Assembly: GCA_959347315.1 (NCBI GenBank)
Contig: OY365814.1
Coordinates: 6,128,034-6,192,033 of the forward strand
Direction: 5' to 3'
Source: Bimastos eiseni
Lineage: Eukaryota; Annelida; Clitellata; Crassiclitellata; Lumbricidae
DNA length: 64,000 nucleotides
Under the pieces are notes generated by a model that was not told the DNA's origin, ran no database searches, and saw only the letters and a list, made by a program, of their open reading frames with translations. Of the stretch, positions 1 through 11,589 are shown piece after piece (the stretch's first letter is position 1; the number at the start of each line of letters is the position of its first letter). Position numbers and translations under genes: made by a program.

Positions 1-1261
1 TACTTGTAGCACGTACATATTTCAGCTCATACAACAAAACTCAACCAAATACAAAGATTGTTAATGCTGATTTATTTAGATAATTTTCATTTGCATTGTG
101 AACTTCCTCAGCTGTAACTGACCCTTGGTTCGTTGTCGAAGACAAGTGAGAAAATCGAAAACCGTCGTTTCGTTTAATCTCATCACCTTCGAAAGCTGAT
201 CGTTATTATTCCGTTTTGAATGTTGTCGAGAATGAACTGACCTGCCTTTTATCATCATCATTATAAGTTTATTTGGCAATCTACAGTACAAGTTACATTT
301 GTATGACAAACAAAATTTACAATTGCACCGGAGACCAAATTAAGGACGAAAGGTCACGCAAGTTAAGGTAACGTAATATAGTGAAAAGATCATTTCGAAC
401 CACTTCAATAATTGAAGTTCTTCTTTTGATCCTTTCATAAAGCTCTACGAAGATTAACTGATTTACTATGTTTTTAAATGATCATCGAGCGTTGTTTCAT
501 AATTATCACATGACTTCAGCGAAACCTATTCGCGTGATGTAACTGAGAAACCTCTGTACCCTCTGACGATGGAATTGAAGAGTAGGTGTGAAAATATTAC
601 TTTGGGTCAACGAGACACCGTGGACTCCATCTCTAAGCGATAGAAAGTATCGTCGCACACATGTAGATTCCAGGACCCTGAGCAATCTCATCAGTGTCAT
701 CACTGGCAATACGACGCATCGTACTATATGGCCATCTGTCGGACGTTCCCTATTAGTTAGTCTCAGTCCGTTCATTGAAAATTCTTCCGACGACGAGGGC
801 TGTATGGTGGTGGATCCTGTCTCTCATTGGAAGAGAATTATTGATCGGCTTCATCTAGGATAGGCGTATACCACGGTATTCTATGACCTTCTGAATATGA
901 CTATAGACGGTGTTGAATTCACGGCGGACCAACATGATGATGCCTCCATGTGTCGCTAGGAGCACACACAGATGCAGATAGGCGACCAACATAATCAAGG
1001 ACCAGCATTTGCCCCTTTGATAACAATTCTGACTAATAAAAGATCAGCATTTCCTCTTCGATGACAATGCCGGGTAAGAAACCGACACCAATTGCCAACA
1101 AAGTGATTCACTCAACCTTCATATCTGATCTGTTCCCGCACACATGCCATCCTGCACGTCACTTGAAAGATGTGTTTAAGATCTGCTATGGCCATGTGAT
1201 TCGCCTTGGTGAGGTATCATTATTTGGAAGCCGTTGCAGCACTGTTTTCAGTGTCATCTAA
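1..1261. other. Gene-poor stretch, nothing recognised
   Basis: Short open frames occur (for example 588-863 plus) but start at non-ATG codons, lack motifs and resemble no family I know. Around 250-310 the minus strand reads like a LINE/SINE 3' tail (AAATAAACTTATAATGATG). Confidence 0.5.
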
Positions 1262-1346
1262 CGAAGGCAGCAGTTTGTGAGTTACCTAAAATGCAGTGTC
1301 AATAATTGACTCTGCGCTTCAGGTACCTCACAAACCGCTGCCTTCG
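1262..1346. repeat. 85-nt near-perfect inverted repeat (hairpin)
   Basis: The left arm, 1262-1287, and right arm, 1321-1346, pair at 24 of 26 positions around a 33-nt loop. The arm starts CGAAGGCAGC and ends ACCT next to the loop. Size and pairing would suit a small structured RNA or a tiny inverted-repeat element. I do not recognise a known microRNA seed. No TA or TTAA duplication clearly flanks it. Confidence 0.75.
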
Positions 1347-3586
1347 ATCCTGTTTTGAGGTTTGACGATTGAGGTTCGTTTGTTAATAAAACAATTATTG
1401 TTTGGATAACTAGCGAATCTCAATCGTTGCAAAAATTGCGTCAAAGAAGTTTTTCAGAATAGATTCTGTTTCAAATTCCTTTGGTAAGGATTAGTAAGGC
1501 CCTTCTCATGGCAGAGCTAGGTTGCTTTCTGTATTCGTTTCTTCCACCACGACTGAAAAGAGAGACTTTTAAAATTCTTTGTCTCTCTCTCCTGCTTTGC
1601 TGAATTAAATATTGTCCAATAGGACTTTTGCTATAATAAATTATTATAATAAGTTTTCCGTTTGTTGTCATGATATCCATGACTTTGTGCAGATCCTCAA
1701 CTTTCCAATCAGTCGACATGTACTTACAATGAATTCCTACACGATGTCTGCCATTGCTAAAAAATATTGACATGATCGTACGCATTGGTGTGGTGAAAAT
1801 AACCGTGATGCATCTATCTATATAATTACCCAAACCAAGTGTCTACGTCTGTCAGTGTGTCAATCTGTCTGTCTGACTGATTCAAGCGAGTGATTGGACA
1901 GGTGCGTTTGTCTTCGAATCAAGTTTACCTAAATAGCACCGGATGTATTGTAGTATTGACCGCGGCGAACTTGCAGTAGGCATATGTTTGGGTGATGCAC
2001 AATTCGCATTGACCGTTCCGTTAAATTTGTCCCAGTGTTTTCACCACTTCTCTAGCAACGTAAAAATTAAGTATCACCAGTGATTTTTCACGGATTAACA
2101 GCTAGTTGCTTCATAATCATTATCGTGATCATCATCGTCGTGATCATCATCATCGTCGTCGTCGTGTTGTCGTCATCGTATTTAGATGTTTCTTTTCTGC
2201 CTTTATTGATTTACCAATTAATTAAATTGATTATTTATAACACGCATGATTGGTATTAGTGCAGATGGCAAGCGTATAGCGTGGCAACTATAGTAAAATC
2301 AGACCAATGGCGGGTGATGGAGAAACATACGGCGGCAAATTTCGCCATTTTTCAGGGGCGGCGCTTTTATTGAATTCAATTAAATAAATATTATTTTCTT
2401 AGACCACATATTCTAAATTATTTTCAATTATAAATATTTTTTCATTATTATAGTTCATCTGCTTCTTCTACTTTTTAACGCGCTCAACAAGAATCTTTAT
2501 AATCGATTTCAGTTCAGTTATCGCCAATTTAGTTCAACTTATGGTTATGTGCGCCTTGTTTATAAATATCAGTTAAAAACTTAAAAGTTTAATTGAATAG
2601 AAATAGGATATTTAATGAAAATTAATTCCCTTAAATGCGAAAAATATCATAACCAAATGGCGGATGGTAAAGGAAGAAAGAGGCAGCGATTGTCTGGGTC
2701 AGATTATTACAAAAATTTAGGCTCGAAAGTGTACCAACTGCGGCCAAGCAGAAAGACGCAATCCTGAAGTTCACTAAGCGTCCGTTTAGTTGGTTTAGCC
2801 ACGACTTCGATCAACTAAATATGGAAGCGCTAATTCGGGAGTTTGCAGCATTGATAGCCAGAAGAGTGAATTTTAAATAAATAATGTGTCATATGAATGA
2901 AAATAAATTATAAGCAATTCCTTAATTTCAGTTTCTAGTTCTTCTATGTCAGACTACGTGCTCAATAGAATATTTTCGTGTTTAGAATTTCAATGTAGGC
3001 CTACACTGCCTAGTATAATTACCAAGTTAAGAGTGCTCAGAACGTCGTTATGTCTTCTTCGTATTACATTTTAATTTGTGTGGGGCGGGGGGGGCAACAT
3101 TGCATACCCCCTACTCAAAAAAAATCCATAGAACCGGACCTGCATATATTTCCCGAACTGGAGTCAAATACAATAATCAACTCTACATAAAATTATATCG
3201 ATGCTCGTATAAATAAGTAGTAAATCTGATTTGCTTAAAAAACAACTAAATACAATATGACATTTCTGTTAAATGTGTTGAATCGTCTTTCTGGATTCTA
3301 TTACGGTTAGGCTTTGGTCACACGACTCGAATTCCAAAACAACGGCCTATGAATGTAAGGCTGATCCAATTACATACATGTGCATGTACTAAGGCGAAAC
3401 TATGCAGCATCAACCAAGCTACTGTCAGAGAGTTATAAATTGATGAGCCGGGTACACAGATTGGAAGAACTGGTAACATTATGAGCTGCTATATTTATGA
3501 TTTAACGTACACAACCTTCATGGCCATAATAATCATCATCGTCGTCGTTATCATCATTATCATGGACCGCCTTCTCTCTTATATCT
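1347..3586. other. Intergenic DNA with short ATC/GTC microsatellites
   Basis: No exon-like open frame is convincing. Simple repeats of ATC/GTC type lie at about 2118-2181 and 3530-3565. A short lysine/arginine-rich open stretch near 2650-2760 soon meets stops. Confidence 0.45.
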
Positions 3587-4320
3587 ATGGGGCAAATGAC
3601 AGGTTTCAGGTTTCTCTCTTGGCACTGTTTGATGTCAGCGCCGCTTTCTAAGCCGTTGACCACGGTATCCTCCTTAGGCTCCTCTGCCTCGTTTGGTTTT
3701 TTAGGCACCTTTCTTGGTTGGCTCGGTTCCCACCTTCAGGACCGCTCCTTCACGTTGATCTATGAGTTCACCAGGTCTTCCTGGACCCCGGCTCCATTCG
3801 GCCTATCCCAATGACCGGTCGTAGGCCCTCTCCTGTATTTCATTTATGCTGCAGATTTAAGTCCTCTGCTGGCAGCCGACGCTGTTCTGAGCCAGTCCTA
3901 TACGGATGACCTCCAGGCCTATATGCACTGTTCAGCCATGTTAGCTGCAGTGAGCCAGGTGACGGAGACCTTGGAGACCTGAATGTCGTCCAACCGCCTG
4001 CACCTAAACCTAAATGAAGCCAAAACTCAGTTCATTTGGTTTGGCACTCGCCATCAGCTAGCCAAAATAGACATGAGAGCCCTCGCCTTAGAGTTCCCTC
4101 AATTCCTTCTCTCATCTTCTGTCAGGGAGCTTGGTGTTACTCTAGACCAAGAACTCACCTTCACATGACACATCCACTCGCGGCGGCACTTCGTATTGGC
4201 CGGGGACACGAAAGCGTGTTTTATCTTACGACTGTCCTATTTAGCCGGGGTTGGGTCGGAAGCGCTTCTGAGTAAATGTGTTGAAGGGGCGCTACTCAAA
4301 TCCTCCAATAAATATATTAG
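3587..4320 (+). mobile_element. CR1/L2-like LINE fragment, RT to 3' end
   Basis: Translation in shifting frames gives degraded reverse transcriptase of the CR1/L2 type: a FDVSAAF-like motif A near 3625, then a conserved tract ending in the thumb (NRLHLNLNEAKTQF near 3990-4035). The 3' end at 4256-4305 has the same signature (GAAGGGGCGCT) that ends the LINE at 60.1-62.4 kb, so both belong to one family. It is 5'-truncated and broken by frameshifts and stops; no enzyme can be made. Family recognition from motifs is firm, clade naming is inference. Confidence 0.75.
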
Positions 4321-4841
4321 TCATATAGTGTCATTGGCACAGAACAACATCGAATCTTGGTTAAACATGTTAGTTTATATGCATGTGGCTCAAACTATTA
4401 TAAAGCATTCCATACATGGCCTATATACACGTAGGGCCTGCATTCGATTATTCATTTTGATGATTCCATAATAAATTTGTATACAGTTGATTGATCATAA
4501 AACAAAATTAATAGTTGCTTTTCAGCTTATCCTGGTGCTGCCCTCGAATTCAAAAACAGTTTCTTCGATGATCCATAGTGTCGTAAACGTAAGACAGCAA
4601 ATGACTATCCTCCGACGGGTCACGTGACAAAATCTCAAAGCAATAGAGAAAAGCAGATCTTGTAGTTGGTCGTTGATGCTGTGAAACGGTTAAATTACTG
4701 TTTTGTTACTCGAATTGTTTGTAGTAGAAACCTGTGAATTATGTGTTCAAGCGGAAGATTAGTTGTATGAGCAGCAAATTCAGTCATTACTTTTGAATAC
4801 AGAAGATTTCAGTCGATTGCAGTCGATACAACATTTGACTT
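4321..4841. other. No gene seen
   Basis: AT-rich intergenic stretch between a LINE 3' end and the end of the decayed Mab-21 gene. No repeat or coding signal stands out. Confidence 0.4.
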
Positions 4842-7500
4842 TCAGATATCTTGCAAGAAAATGTCTTCCAAGAAAAAAACACATTTAACAGTACCACACT
4901 TTTTACTTTCCAACTTTTCACCCGCAACAAGGCGCGCAAGGTTTCTCTCAAACCAATGTACAAATGTTGGATACAATTCATTTTTTAATTTCTGCATGCC
5001 AACATATTTAGGAGTTGATAAATAATAAAACAGGTTGTGACATCCAAGCAATGATTGTATGTCGCCATCAAAAAAGAGTCCATCGGTGGAATCGCCAAAA
5101 CATTCGCTTATCAACATACTTTCAATTCGCTATGCACATCAGGCTCATGTAGAATTTCCTCACATAAATGCAATACTTCTTTGTATTGACGACACTTGTA
5201 TAAGTACAAAGCACGATAGCAGTCAACTGTGTTGCACTGGATGCCAAAGTCTTTGCTCATCGCATTGTAGAATGAAATCATATTTTCCAAAGCAATTTCC
5301 ATCAGAGCATTAATTACCGTTTCTTTAACTGTCAAACGATTGATATTAAGAATCTTGTTTTCACTCAAAGGACCTGCTCTGCGATAAACGATATGCCTGG
5401 CAGCTTTGAAATAATAACGTGACTTTATTGAAACAATATGTCTCCGATTTATTCAAGTATTCAATCAGTTGCCCACAAGAAATGCAATATCAGGACAATC
5501 ATCATATATTATATTGAATTGTTTGACTGTTCTTTCGACAATTGGAACATTTGGATAACGAGCAAACACATTTGGTGAGAGACGCAGATCAAGATAAAGC
5601 CTTCTCTTGGCGTAATGAAGATTATTAGTAATCGTCTTATGGAGTAAAATCAATCCAATGATTCTTGAGTTATCGTCAAAGAACAATAAACATCCTGCAT
5701 TTAGTGTTTCCTGGTCCTCTTGGGATGTATCATTTCCGAGAAGTGCCCAACACAAACCTATTGCTTGTTGGTATTCTGATGTGGCAAAATGGAGTGCAGC
5801 CTGATAGACCAAAGTCGCATTATAAATACCGTTGGAGTTAAAATCATCATACTCTATTGCTTTTCTAAGAAACTCATTTGATATGAGAGACACTAGTCGA
5901 AATTCAGAACTGCTATTTGATCCAGTTAAATGTTGCACGAGATTCAGAGCACGCAACAATTGAAATCGACTACTTTCTGTTGTGTGCATTAAATTCGGAA
6001 AATTATGATATTGAGATATAATAATCTTTGGTGGCATCGAAATTGTTTTGATTAAATCGGCGAAAAGAATGTTATCTAAGTAAACCTCTCCACGACTAAA
6101 ACTATAGGCAAAAATATAAAAATACAGCTGATTGTCAAAGTACGTGAAACTCGAGGCATTCTCTATTGATGACATAACTGCAAATTCGAAGTCGTTGCGT
6201 CTTCCAAATCGAATGTGAATTACGGTGTGAAAATCAGGTGATAAGAGGTGGCACCTTATTGAGCTTGCGGAACGACAAACAATATGAGCATCTTCGATTC
6301 TTTCCGCAAACATGTAGTCCAATGATTGTAATAGAAACGTTTTCCGAATATCCAATAATGGCAGCAGGTATTCCATATAATGTGGCATTACTTTCGGTGA
6401 TGAATTCAATTGAATTCAGTTGTAAAAGGTTTCTGTCAACTTCGAAATAGGTCCGTATGACTGGTTCTATGTAATTCTCTATGAACCATTTACAAAGAAT
6501 GCTAGAATTGCAAAATTCGTTTAGTCGTCTTTCAGTGTTCTCATGTATTGTGGAGCTCAATCAATCGTGAAATAGATTTGCCTCCGGTTTAAAATAATTC
6601 GGACAGTGTTTTCTCTTTAGCCACTCTAAGAGCTTTTTCAGTAACACACAGCGGATCACAATGACAGAAGATGAGGCCCACCATTCTGGTGACATCTCTT
6701 CAGAAGTCCATAACATCAGAGTCTTTAGATGATACCGACAGAGAACCTCATCCTCCTTTGTAAATTTTTTGAATTAATTCTTTCTTTGCAATGCATCTCA
6801 GCAAATGATAGACATTCTGATGAGTTGGAGTCCAACTATGAAGTAAAATGACTTCCGCGAATGAAAACGATAATCTCCACTGTGCTTTATCGTCTCTGCA
6901 AGATCGATGCTGAGCATAAAGAACATGACAACCGCTTTTTCCAATTTTCGAGATTGTATCACAGGTCGGCCAACCAAATTTTATAGGTCGATTAGGCCAA
7001 TTTTGGGCTTCTCTAGACCGCTGAGGACAAAATATACAATGGACGTTATCAAATTCCAAATGCAAATTGGCATGGTCTTGCTGTTTTATTGCTGGGCCAC
7101 TTATAAAAAGTGGATATCCACATTGATCAGGCCTATCAAGCAACATGTAATGACCTTGATGGGTTGTAGGACTAAAGTTAGATTGGTACTTTTTGAATTT
7201 CCAATCATAGTTCATTGTGCCCAAATGTCGCAGTCGAACGAATCCTGAATACATCTGATAAGATTCAATCTTGTAGCATTCGATCGCTTCAGCTAGCTCA
7301 CTCATATCACTTGGCAATATTGGAAGGTCACCACTGAAGGCCAAATAATTTTATTTGACGTGTAGATAGTCTAAGTCGCCAATGCAAGAATTCAACGGTC
7401 GGATGTAGAACTCAGCCGCGCTGCCACTTGGTATGCTATATTGCTTTGGTGAGTCGACGATCAATTTATGCATGTAATCAGAAATAGAAGAATGTGGATA
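4842..7500 (-). pseudogene. Decayed Mab-21 / cGAS-like nucleotidyltransferase-fold gene with helical C-terminal region
   Basis: Reading down the minus strand, 7430-7350 has a Gly-Ser motif followed by Asp-Leu-Asp (GSAAEF...DLD), the layout of the nucleotidyltransferase active site. 6990-6780 has the Mab-21 C-lobe signature (WPTCDTI, GCHVLY, WRLSFSFAEV). 6745-6580 continues it (LCRYHLKTLMLW, LLEWLKRKHCPNYF). The remaining roughly 1.6 kb encodes the helical tail often attached to Mab-21 domains in marine invertebrates. Damage is clear: TAA at 7351-7353, an extra G near 6751-6757, TGA at 6561-6563, frame changes near 6300-6400, 5400-5465 and 5110. The N terminus is missing: at about 7500 the homology stops and a LINE RT fragment begins. 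Family members range from developmental Mab-21 proteins to cGAS-like receptors that make cyclic dinucleotides; which applied here cannot be told. A low-quality assembly patch is an alternative to true decay, but the count of lesions favours a pseudogene. Confidence 0.8.
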
Positions 7501-7789
7501 ATGGTGTGCCCAGCAGACAGGCATTTTTAGAAAAAATTGACACATAGTGCTTAAAGACATGGTCGGAAACTAGTCTGTTTTGGCAATGGATGATCACACA
7601 TTTGTCTTGGTTGAGTCGAAGCCATAGTTGCTCCCCTGGCTGTTCCAGCATTCTCACATCTTCCGCCACCGTCGCTTCCTCTCCTCCTAGGGTTAGATCA
7701 TCCATGTAGCCCAGTACCAATGGTGACGACATCTCCTGTAAGATTGGCTGTAATGGAAGTCAAAAGAGCAACGGGCCAAGCGGGTCCCC

Positions 7790-7790
<1 letters not shown>
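7500..7790 (-). mobile_element. RT fragment of an RLE-type (Dong/R4-like) LINE, copy F
   Basis: On the minus strand, GDPLGPLLF-like motif B (near 7788-7762) is followed by catalytic Tyr-Met-Asp-Asp (GYMDDLTLGG near 7710) and a thumb ending in CLLGTPL near 7515. It abuts the TAA array at its 5' side and the truncated Mab-21 gene at its 3' side. It comes from the same family as copies A-E because copy A has the equivalent VLLGAPL step followed by the zinc and endonuclease region. Confidence 0.7.

Positions 7791-7837
<47 letters not shown>
7791..7837. repeat. (ATT)n / (TAA)n microsatellite
   Basis: Pure ATT repeat on the plus strand. On the LINE sense (minus) strand it is the TAA run ending copy A and lying directly 5' of copy F. 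Confidence 0.95.
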
Positions 7838-9062
7838 GTCACAGTTTATTAAATGTTCCACTGAATTAATATAATTATTATGTTACATATAGTGTTATTC
7901 ATCATTGGCATTGCCAACGGATCTGTCATCAGGCCATCACGGTCGCCGCTTGTCAGTGGATTGCAATCTGGACATAGTGCCCTGAAAAGTCACCGCATTG
8001 AAACGTTGGATCAATGCCGACAAGTTTTGGAAAAGGAAGTTTATCTCTCGGGTGTCACTGGTAGTTGTCGAAAGTTGGCGTCCAGTCTCAGACAGAAAGG
8101 CGAGGCCCTCACATTGAGAGGACCGAAGGTTTCTATAGCGATTGGAACAAAAGTGTATTTCTTCTCCAGCATAGAATATTTTGTGTGTTTCATTGTGGCT
8201 GCTATCTCCGCCGCTCCTCCGGCTGTGGCAGCTGTCTTGAGGATATAAGAAGCGGCCACTGTGTCCACCACCATCGCGTCCCAAAGTAAGGCCCGCCCCC
8301 CACTCTACGGTATCAGGGTCTGCTCGTCCGGTCTCTTTCCATCTGATCTAGAAAGACCTGATGATTCCTTGACCGCTGGAATACCGGCTCTGTTGAGGCT
8401 GCGATGGATAAGGTCGTTGATATTACAGTGTCTTGCTTGACGGCAAAAACCCAAATAACAGGACAGGCCATGTGTGCCTCTGGCAGAGACGAAGGCGCCG
8501 CATGCGCAGGTGTACGGCTCGCAGATGGCCACCCCTAATCGTAGACCGGCCGCCACCCTCACGGAATCGTCCTCCAGTCTGAGATCGGGAGAAACGAGCG
8601 GGAGAGCGTACAGCCAGTCCGAGGCGAGCGGTGACTGCAAGGCCCTTAGTCTCGCCTGGTCGTTGGGATCCTAATTCCCAGTCCACCCATCCTGATCGGG
8701 AGAGTGGCCTGACCCCATTGGTCATCGGTCATCGAAATGTTGAAGATTCGCTCGATCCCTCCTCGCAGCAGATCGTCGTAAGCCCATAGACGCGGGTGGT
8801 CGTGGCAAGGGGTGCATCAAAATAAATACATGAGTTTAGGCGAGCCGAACGAATGTCTAGGATCAGTAGAGCGTCTTGTCTAGCGATTAGTTCCAACCTG
8901 TCGAGCGCAATTCCAAGTTCGGCCACATAGGTGTCGAGGGCTGAAAGCAGGGCATCCGGTGGCTAGAGCGGAGCCCCTAGGAGCACGGCCGATGATGTAT
9001 TGACCCGGGCGAACTGTCCTAGGAAGCCTTGACTAACGTCGTTGATATAGGCGTCGGAAGAC
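7838..9062 (-). mobile_element. RLE-type LINE 3' part (Dong/R4-like), copy A
   Basis: The minus-strand order is RT thumb tail (VLLGAPL near 8980; HDAL-like RQDALLIL near 8880), connector, then a C-x-C-G...H...C zinc element (CACGAF, THGLSC near 8510-8470), then the KRPD step of a PD-(D/E)xK-type restriction-like endonuclease near 8335, then the conserved C-terminal block (FVPIAIETFGP, REINFLFQ, QRFNAVTFQG). A 3' UTR runs to 7838 and ends in TAA repeats. Frameshifts and stops show it is dead. Early-branching LINEs (R2, R4, NeSL) carry this endonuclease; Dong of the R4 clade is known to insert in TAA repeats, which fits the flanks. Confidence 0.75.
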
Positions 9063-9166
9063 AACGTTATTATCATTATTATTACATTATTATTATTGTT
9101 ATTAATATTATAATTATTATTTTTATTATTATTGTTAAGCTGTGCGTGGCTAATTATTGCGTACAG

Positions 9167-9210
<44 letters not shown>
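9063..9210. repeat. ATT-rich microsatellite in two blocks
   Basis: Blocks 9067-9136 and 9157-9210 of ATT repeats are separated by about 20 bp of unrelated sequence. They separate copy A (5' end) from copy B (3' tail). Confidence 0.9.
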
Positions 9211-10086
9211 GCTGTTATCGCCCATGTGGGTGAGCTAAGTGAGTGGTGGCAATGTCCCGAAGAGGCAGGCGTCGTTCCCACGCTGAAGAACAACCGAGAT
9301 ACGTTGGAACAGAAATGACGTCTCCATTGGATCGTGGGTTGCAGCACTCGTTCGACTACCCAACTCTAAGATGAACTGCAGTCCTTCACTGCTCCAAGCG
9401 CCGCCGGATTCCAAGGAGATGGCTACGAAGTCGTGGGTGTTGGTTATGGTGAAATACTTGGCCCTCTTCGTCTTAGCTGCGCGTTCGGCTGCTTCGCCAG
9501 CTCTGATAGATGTGTCGACAAGATGTGACTTGGCGTAGGTGTCGGGCACTGTCACATCCCATGACAGACATCGACCACGTGTCCAAGGAATGAGCGAGAC
9601 ACCGTCCGGTCGCTTTCCAACTTCTCTTACCAAGTTGCCCTTACCAAGCCGAGAGGTTCCTTTTGCGCTGGTATCTTTGCTCTGCCAAGAGCTCTCCAGA
9701 TGACATCGTTCAACATGCTATGTCATTGATGTTTTCCGCTGCCTCTTCTACAAATTAATCAATGGAGCCCTTTTGCGTCGACGCTCTCTTGACATTGGTG
9801 ACACAAATATGACTTGCAGAGCGTCGTTCCTAGCCTCAACCCGGCTGCCATTCGTACATCCTCGTTTGAGAGGCGCAGGCCTAGGGCAGTCACAGGAGGC
9901 GCTAGCATCCAGTCTCCAGAATGAGGTGCTCGTGAGGTCAGCAGGCGAGCACGGTCACATGGATTGTTATTGGACTCCATCAGACCTTTCCATGCCTTGT
10001 CTGTGAATCGGAGGTCCCATTCTTTCTGGCGATGACTCGCTGCTCCTGTTGGTGGTTCTGCATCTGTCAGGGTCTTCCAAGCGTTG
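9211..10086 (-). mobile_element. RLE-type LINE 3' part, copy B
   Basis: Minus-strand frames give the pre-zinc region (RLLTSRAPHSGDW, LRLSNEDVRMAAGLRLG near 9880-9810), a degraded zinc element, then KRPDGVSLIPW and CLSWDVTVPDT near 9610-9540, where the Pro-Asp and downstream Asp of the endonuclease are intact. The block ends SFLFQRISVVLQR near 9270. The 3' end (plus strand 9211-9260) matches the 65-bp piece at 50516-50580. TAA arrays lie directly on both sides. Confidence 0.75.
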
Positions 10087-10318
10087 AGTATTATTGTTAA
10101 TATTATTATTATTAATATTAATAATATTAATATTGTTATTAGTAGTAGTATTGTTATTGTTGCTAATACTACTATTATCATTATCATTTTTATTGTTATA
10201 ATTATTATTGTTATTTCTGTTTTTGTTATTGTCATTGTTGTTGTCATTGTTATTGATATTGTTGCTAATACTACTATTATCATTATTGTTATTATTATTA
10301 TTAAAAGTTTTTATTTTT
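10087..10318. repeat. ATT/GTT microsatellite
   Basis: Interrupted ATT/GTT repeat on the plus strand, directly 5' (in LINE sense) of copy B. Long isoleucine- or asparagine-rich frames here are products of the repeat and are not genes. Confidence 0.9.
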
Positions 10319-10800
10319 TTACTATTATTATTGCCCAGAGGCAGACGGGTTCTCCCGGTAACTTGAATATTACTGACCGTCGATGCACTTTGTCTGAAAA
10401 TGACTAACTCGTCGTTGTTGTCCTGTTTGGCGTTAAAGCATTGAATTGTTAACAAAATACGATGGTAGGCCCTCGAGGAAACAGTTTTTAACCGTTAACG
10501 TGGGTTTCCCGAGACACTTCTGGGTTTTGTCGTAGGTCGGATAGAAAAGCCTTCGTTGTTAATAGGGCCCATGGTTTCAAAAGCAAGAGAGAAAGTGCAT
10601 ACTGTAGGTTTCACACTTTTGTACGCATTAACCACAGTTGACAGCCATAATGTCGAAATAAGACAATGACATCAAATTCGTTAGTCCAATGCGTAGGCAA
10701 ATTAGCAGGCCGTTTAATGAAGACTATTAAATCGAAACGAACCAGTGAGGGAATGATCATAGCAGTAACTCATTAGGTTCTCTCTCGTGCAATTCGTCAT
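10319..10800. other. No gene seen
   Basis: Unique-looking DNA between two microsatellites with no coding or structural signal. Confidence 0.4.
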
Positions 10801-11048
10801 ACCTATCGCCATTATTGTCGTCATTATCATCATGGGGGTTGTGGGCGATATTATTATAATTAAAATAATTATGAAAACTGCAAATTGTGATCATTGTGAT
10901 TATATTGATTACTGTGATTAACATTGTCATTATTATCATTATTATCATTATTGTCATTATTGTTATTATTGCTATTATTGTTATTAATATCGTTATCATG
11001 ACGATTTTTTCATTATTGTTATTGTTATTATTATCGTTGTTGTTGTTG
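10801..11048. repeat. ATT/GTT/ATC microsatellite
   Basis: Interrupted trinucleotide repeat, mostly ATT and GTT, running directly into the palindromic satellite that follows. Confidence 0.85.
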
Positions 11049-11571
11049 GGGTCAATTTGTCCTAGGAAGAATTAACTCCCCTATTGCATTGGGTATCGGA
11101 GTCTATTTATCCTAGAGAGAAGTAACTCCCCGGGAGTCAATTTGTCCTAGGATGAACTAACTTCCCTATTGTATTAGGAATGGGAGTCAATTTATCCTAG
11201 GAAGAATTAACTCCCCTACTGCATTAGGCATGGGAGTCAATTTATCCTAGGAAGAATTAACTCCCCGGGAGTTAATTTGTTCTAGGATGAACTAACTTCC
11301 CTATTGTATTAGGAATGGGAGTCAATTTATCCTAGGAAGAATTAACTCCCCGGGAGTTAATTTGTTCTAGGATGAACTAACTTCCCTATTGTATTAGGAA
11401 TGGGAGTCAATTTATCCTAGGAAGAATTAACTCCCCTACTGCATTAGGCATGGGAGTCAATTTATCCTAGGAAGAATTAACTCCCCTACTGTATTAGGAA
11501 TGGGAGTCAATTTATCCTATGAAGTATTAACTTCCCTACTGCATTAGTTATGGGAGTCAAATTATCTCTTA
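11049..11571. repeat. Satellite of palindromic units with 50- and 35-bp spacing
   Basis: Eleven copies of a dyad of about 34 bp run from GGGAGTCAATTT through a TCCTAGGA centre to AATTAACTCCC. Centres sit at about 11061, 11111, 11146, 11196, 11246, 11281, 11331, 11366, 11416, 11466 and 11516. Spacing is therefore either 50 bp or 35 bp, the difference being presence or absence of a 15-bp spacer (CTACTGCATTAGGCA type). Where the spacer is missing, adjacent dyads meet in CCCGGG. Confidence 0.95.
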
Positions 11572-11589
11572 TCTGCATACAATTCCACC

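Noticed and set aside
9759..10455. Long frames rich in Ile, Asn or Thr across 10.08-10.32 kb
   Set aside because: Trinucleotide repeat artefacts; only the part overlapping LINE copy B is coding in origin.
11049..11571. CRISPR-like array
   Set aside because: Spacers are near-identical, units are whole palindromes and the context is an animal genome; this is satellite DNA.
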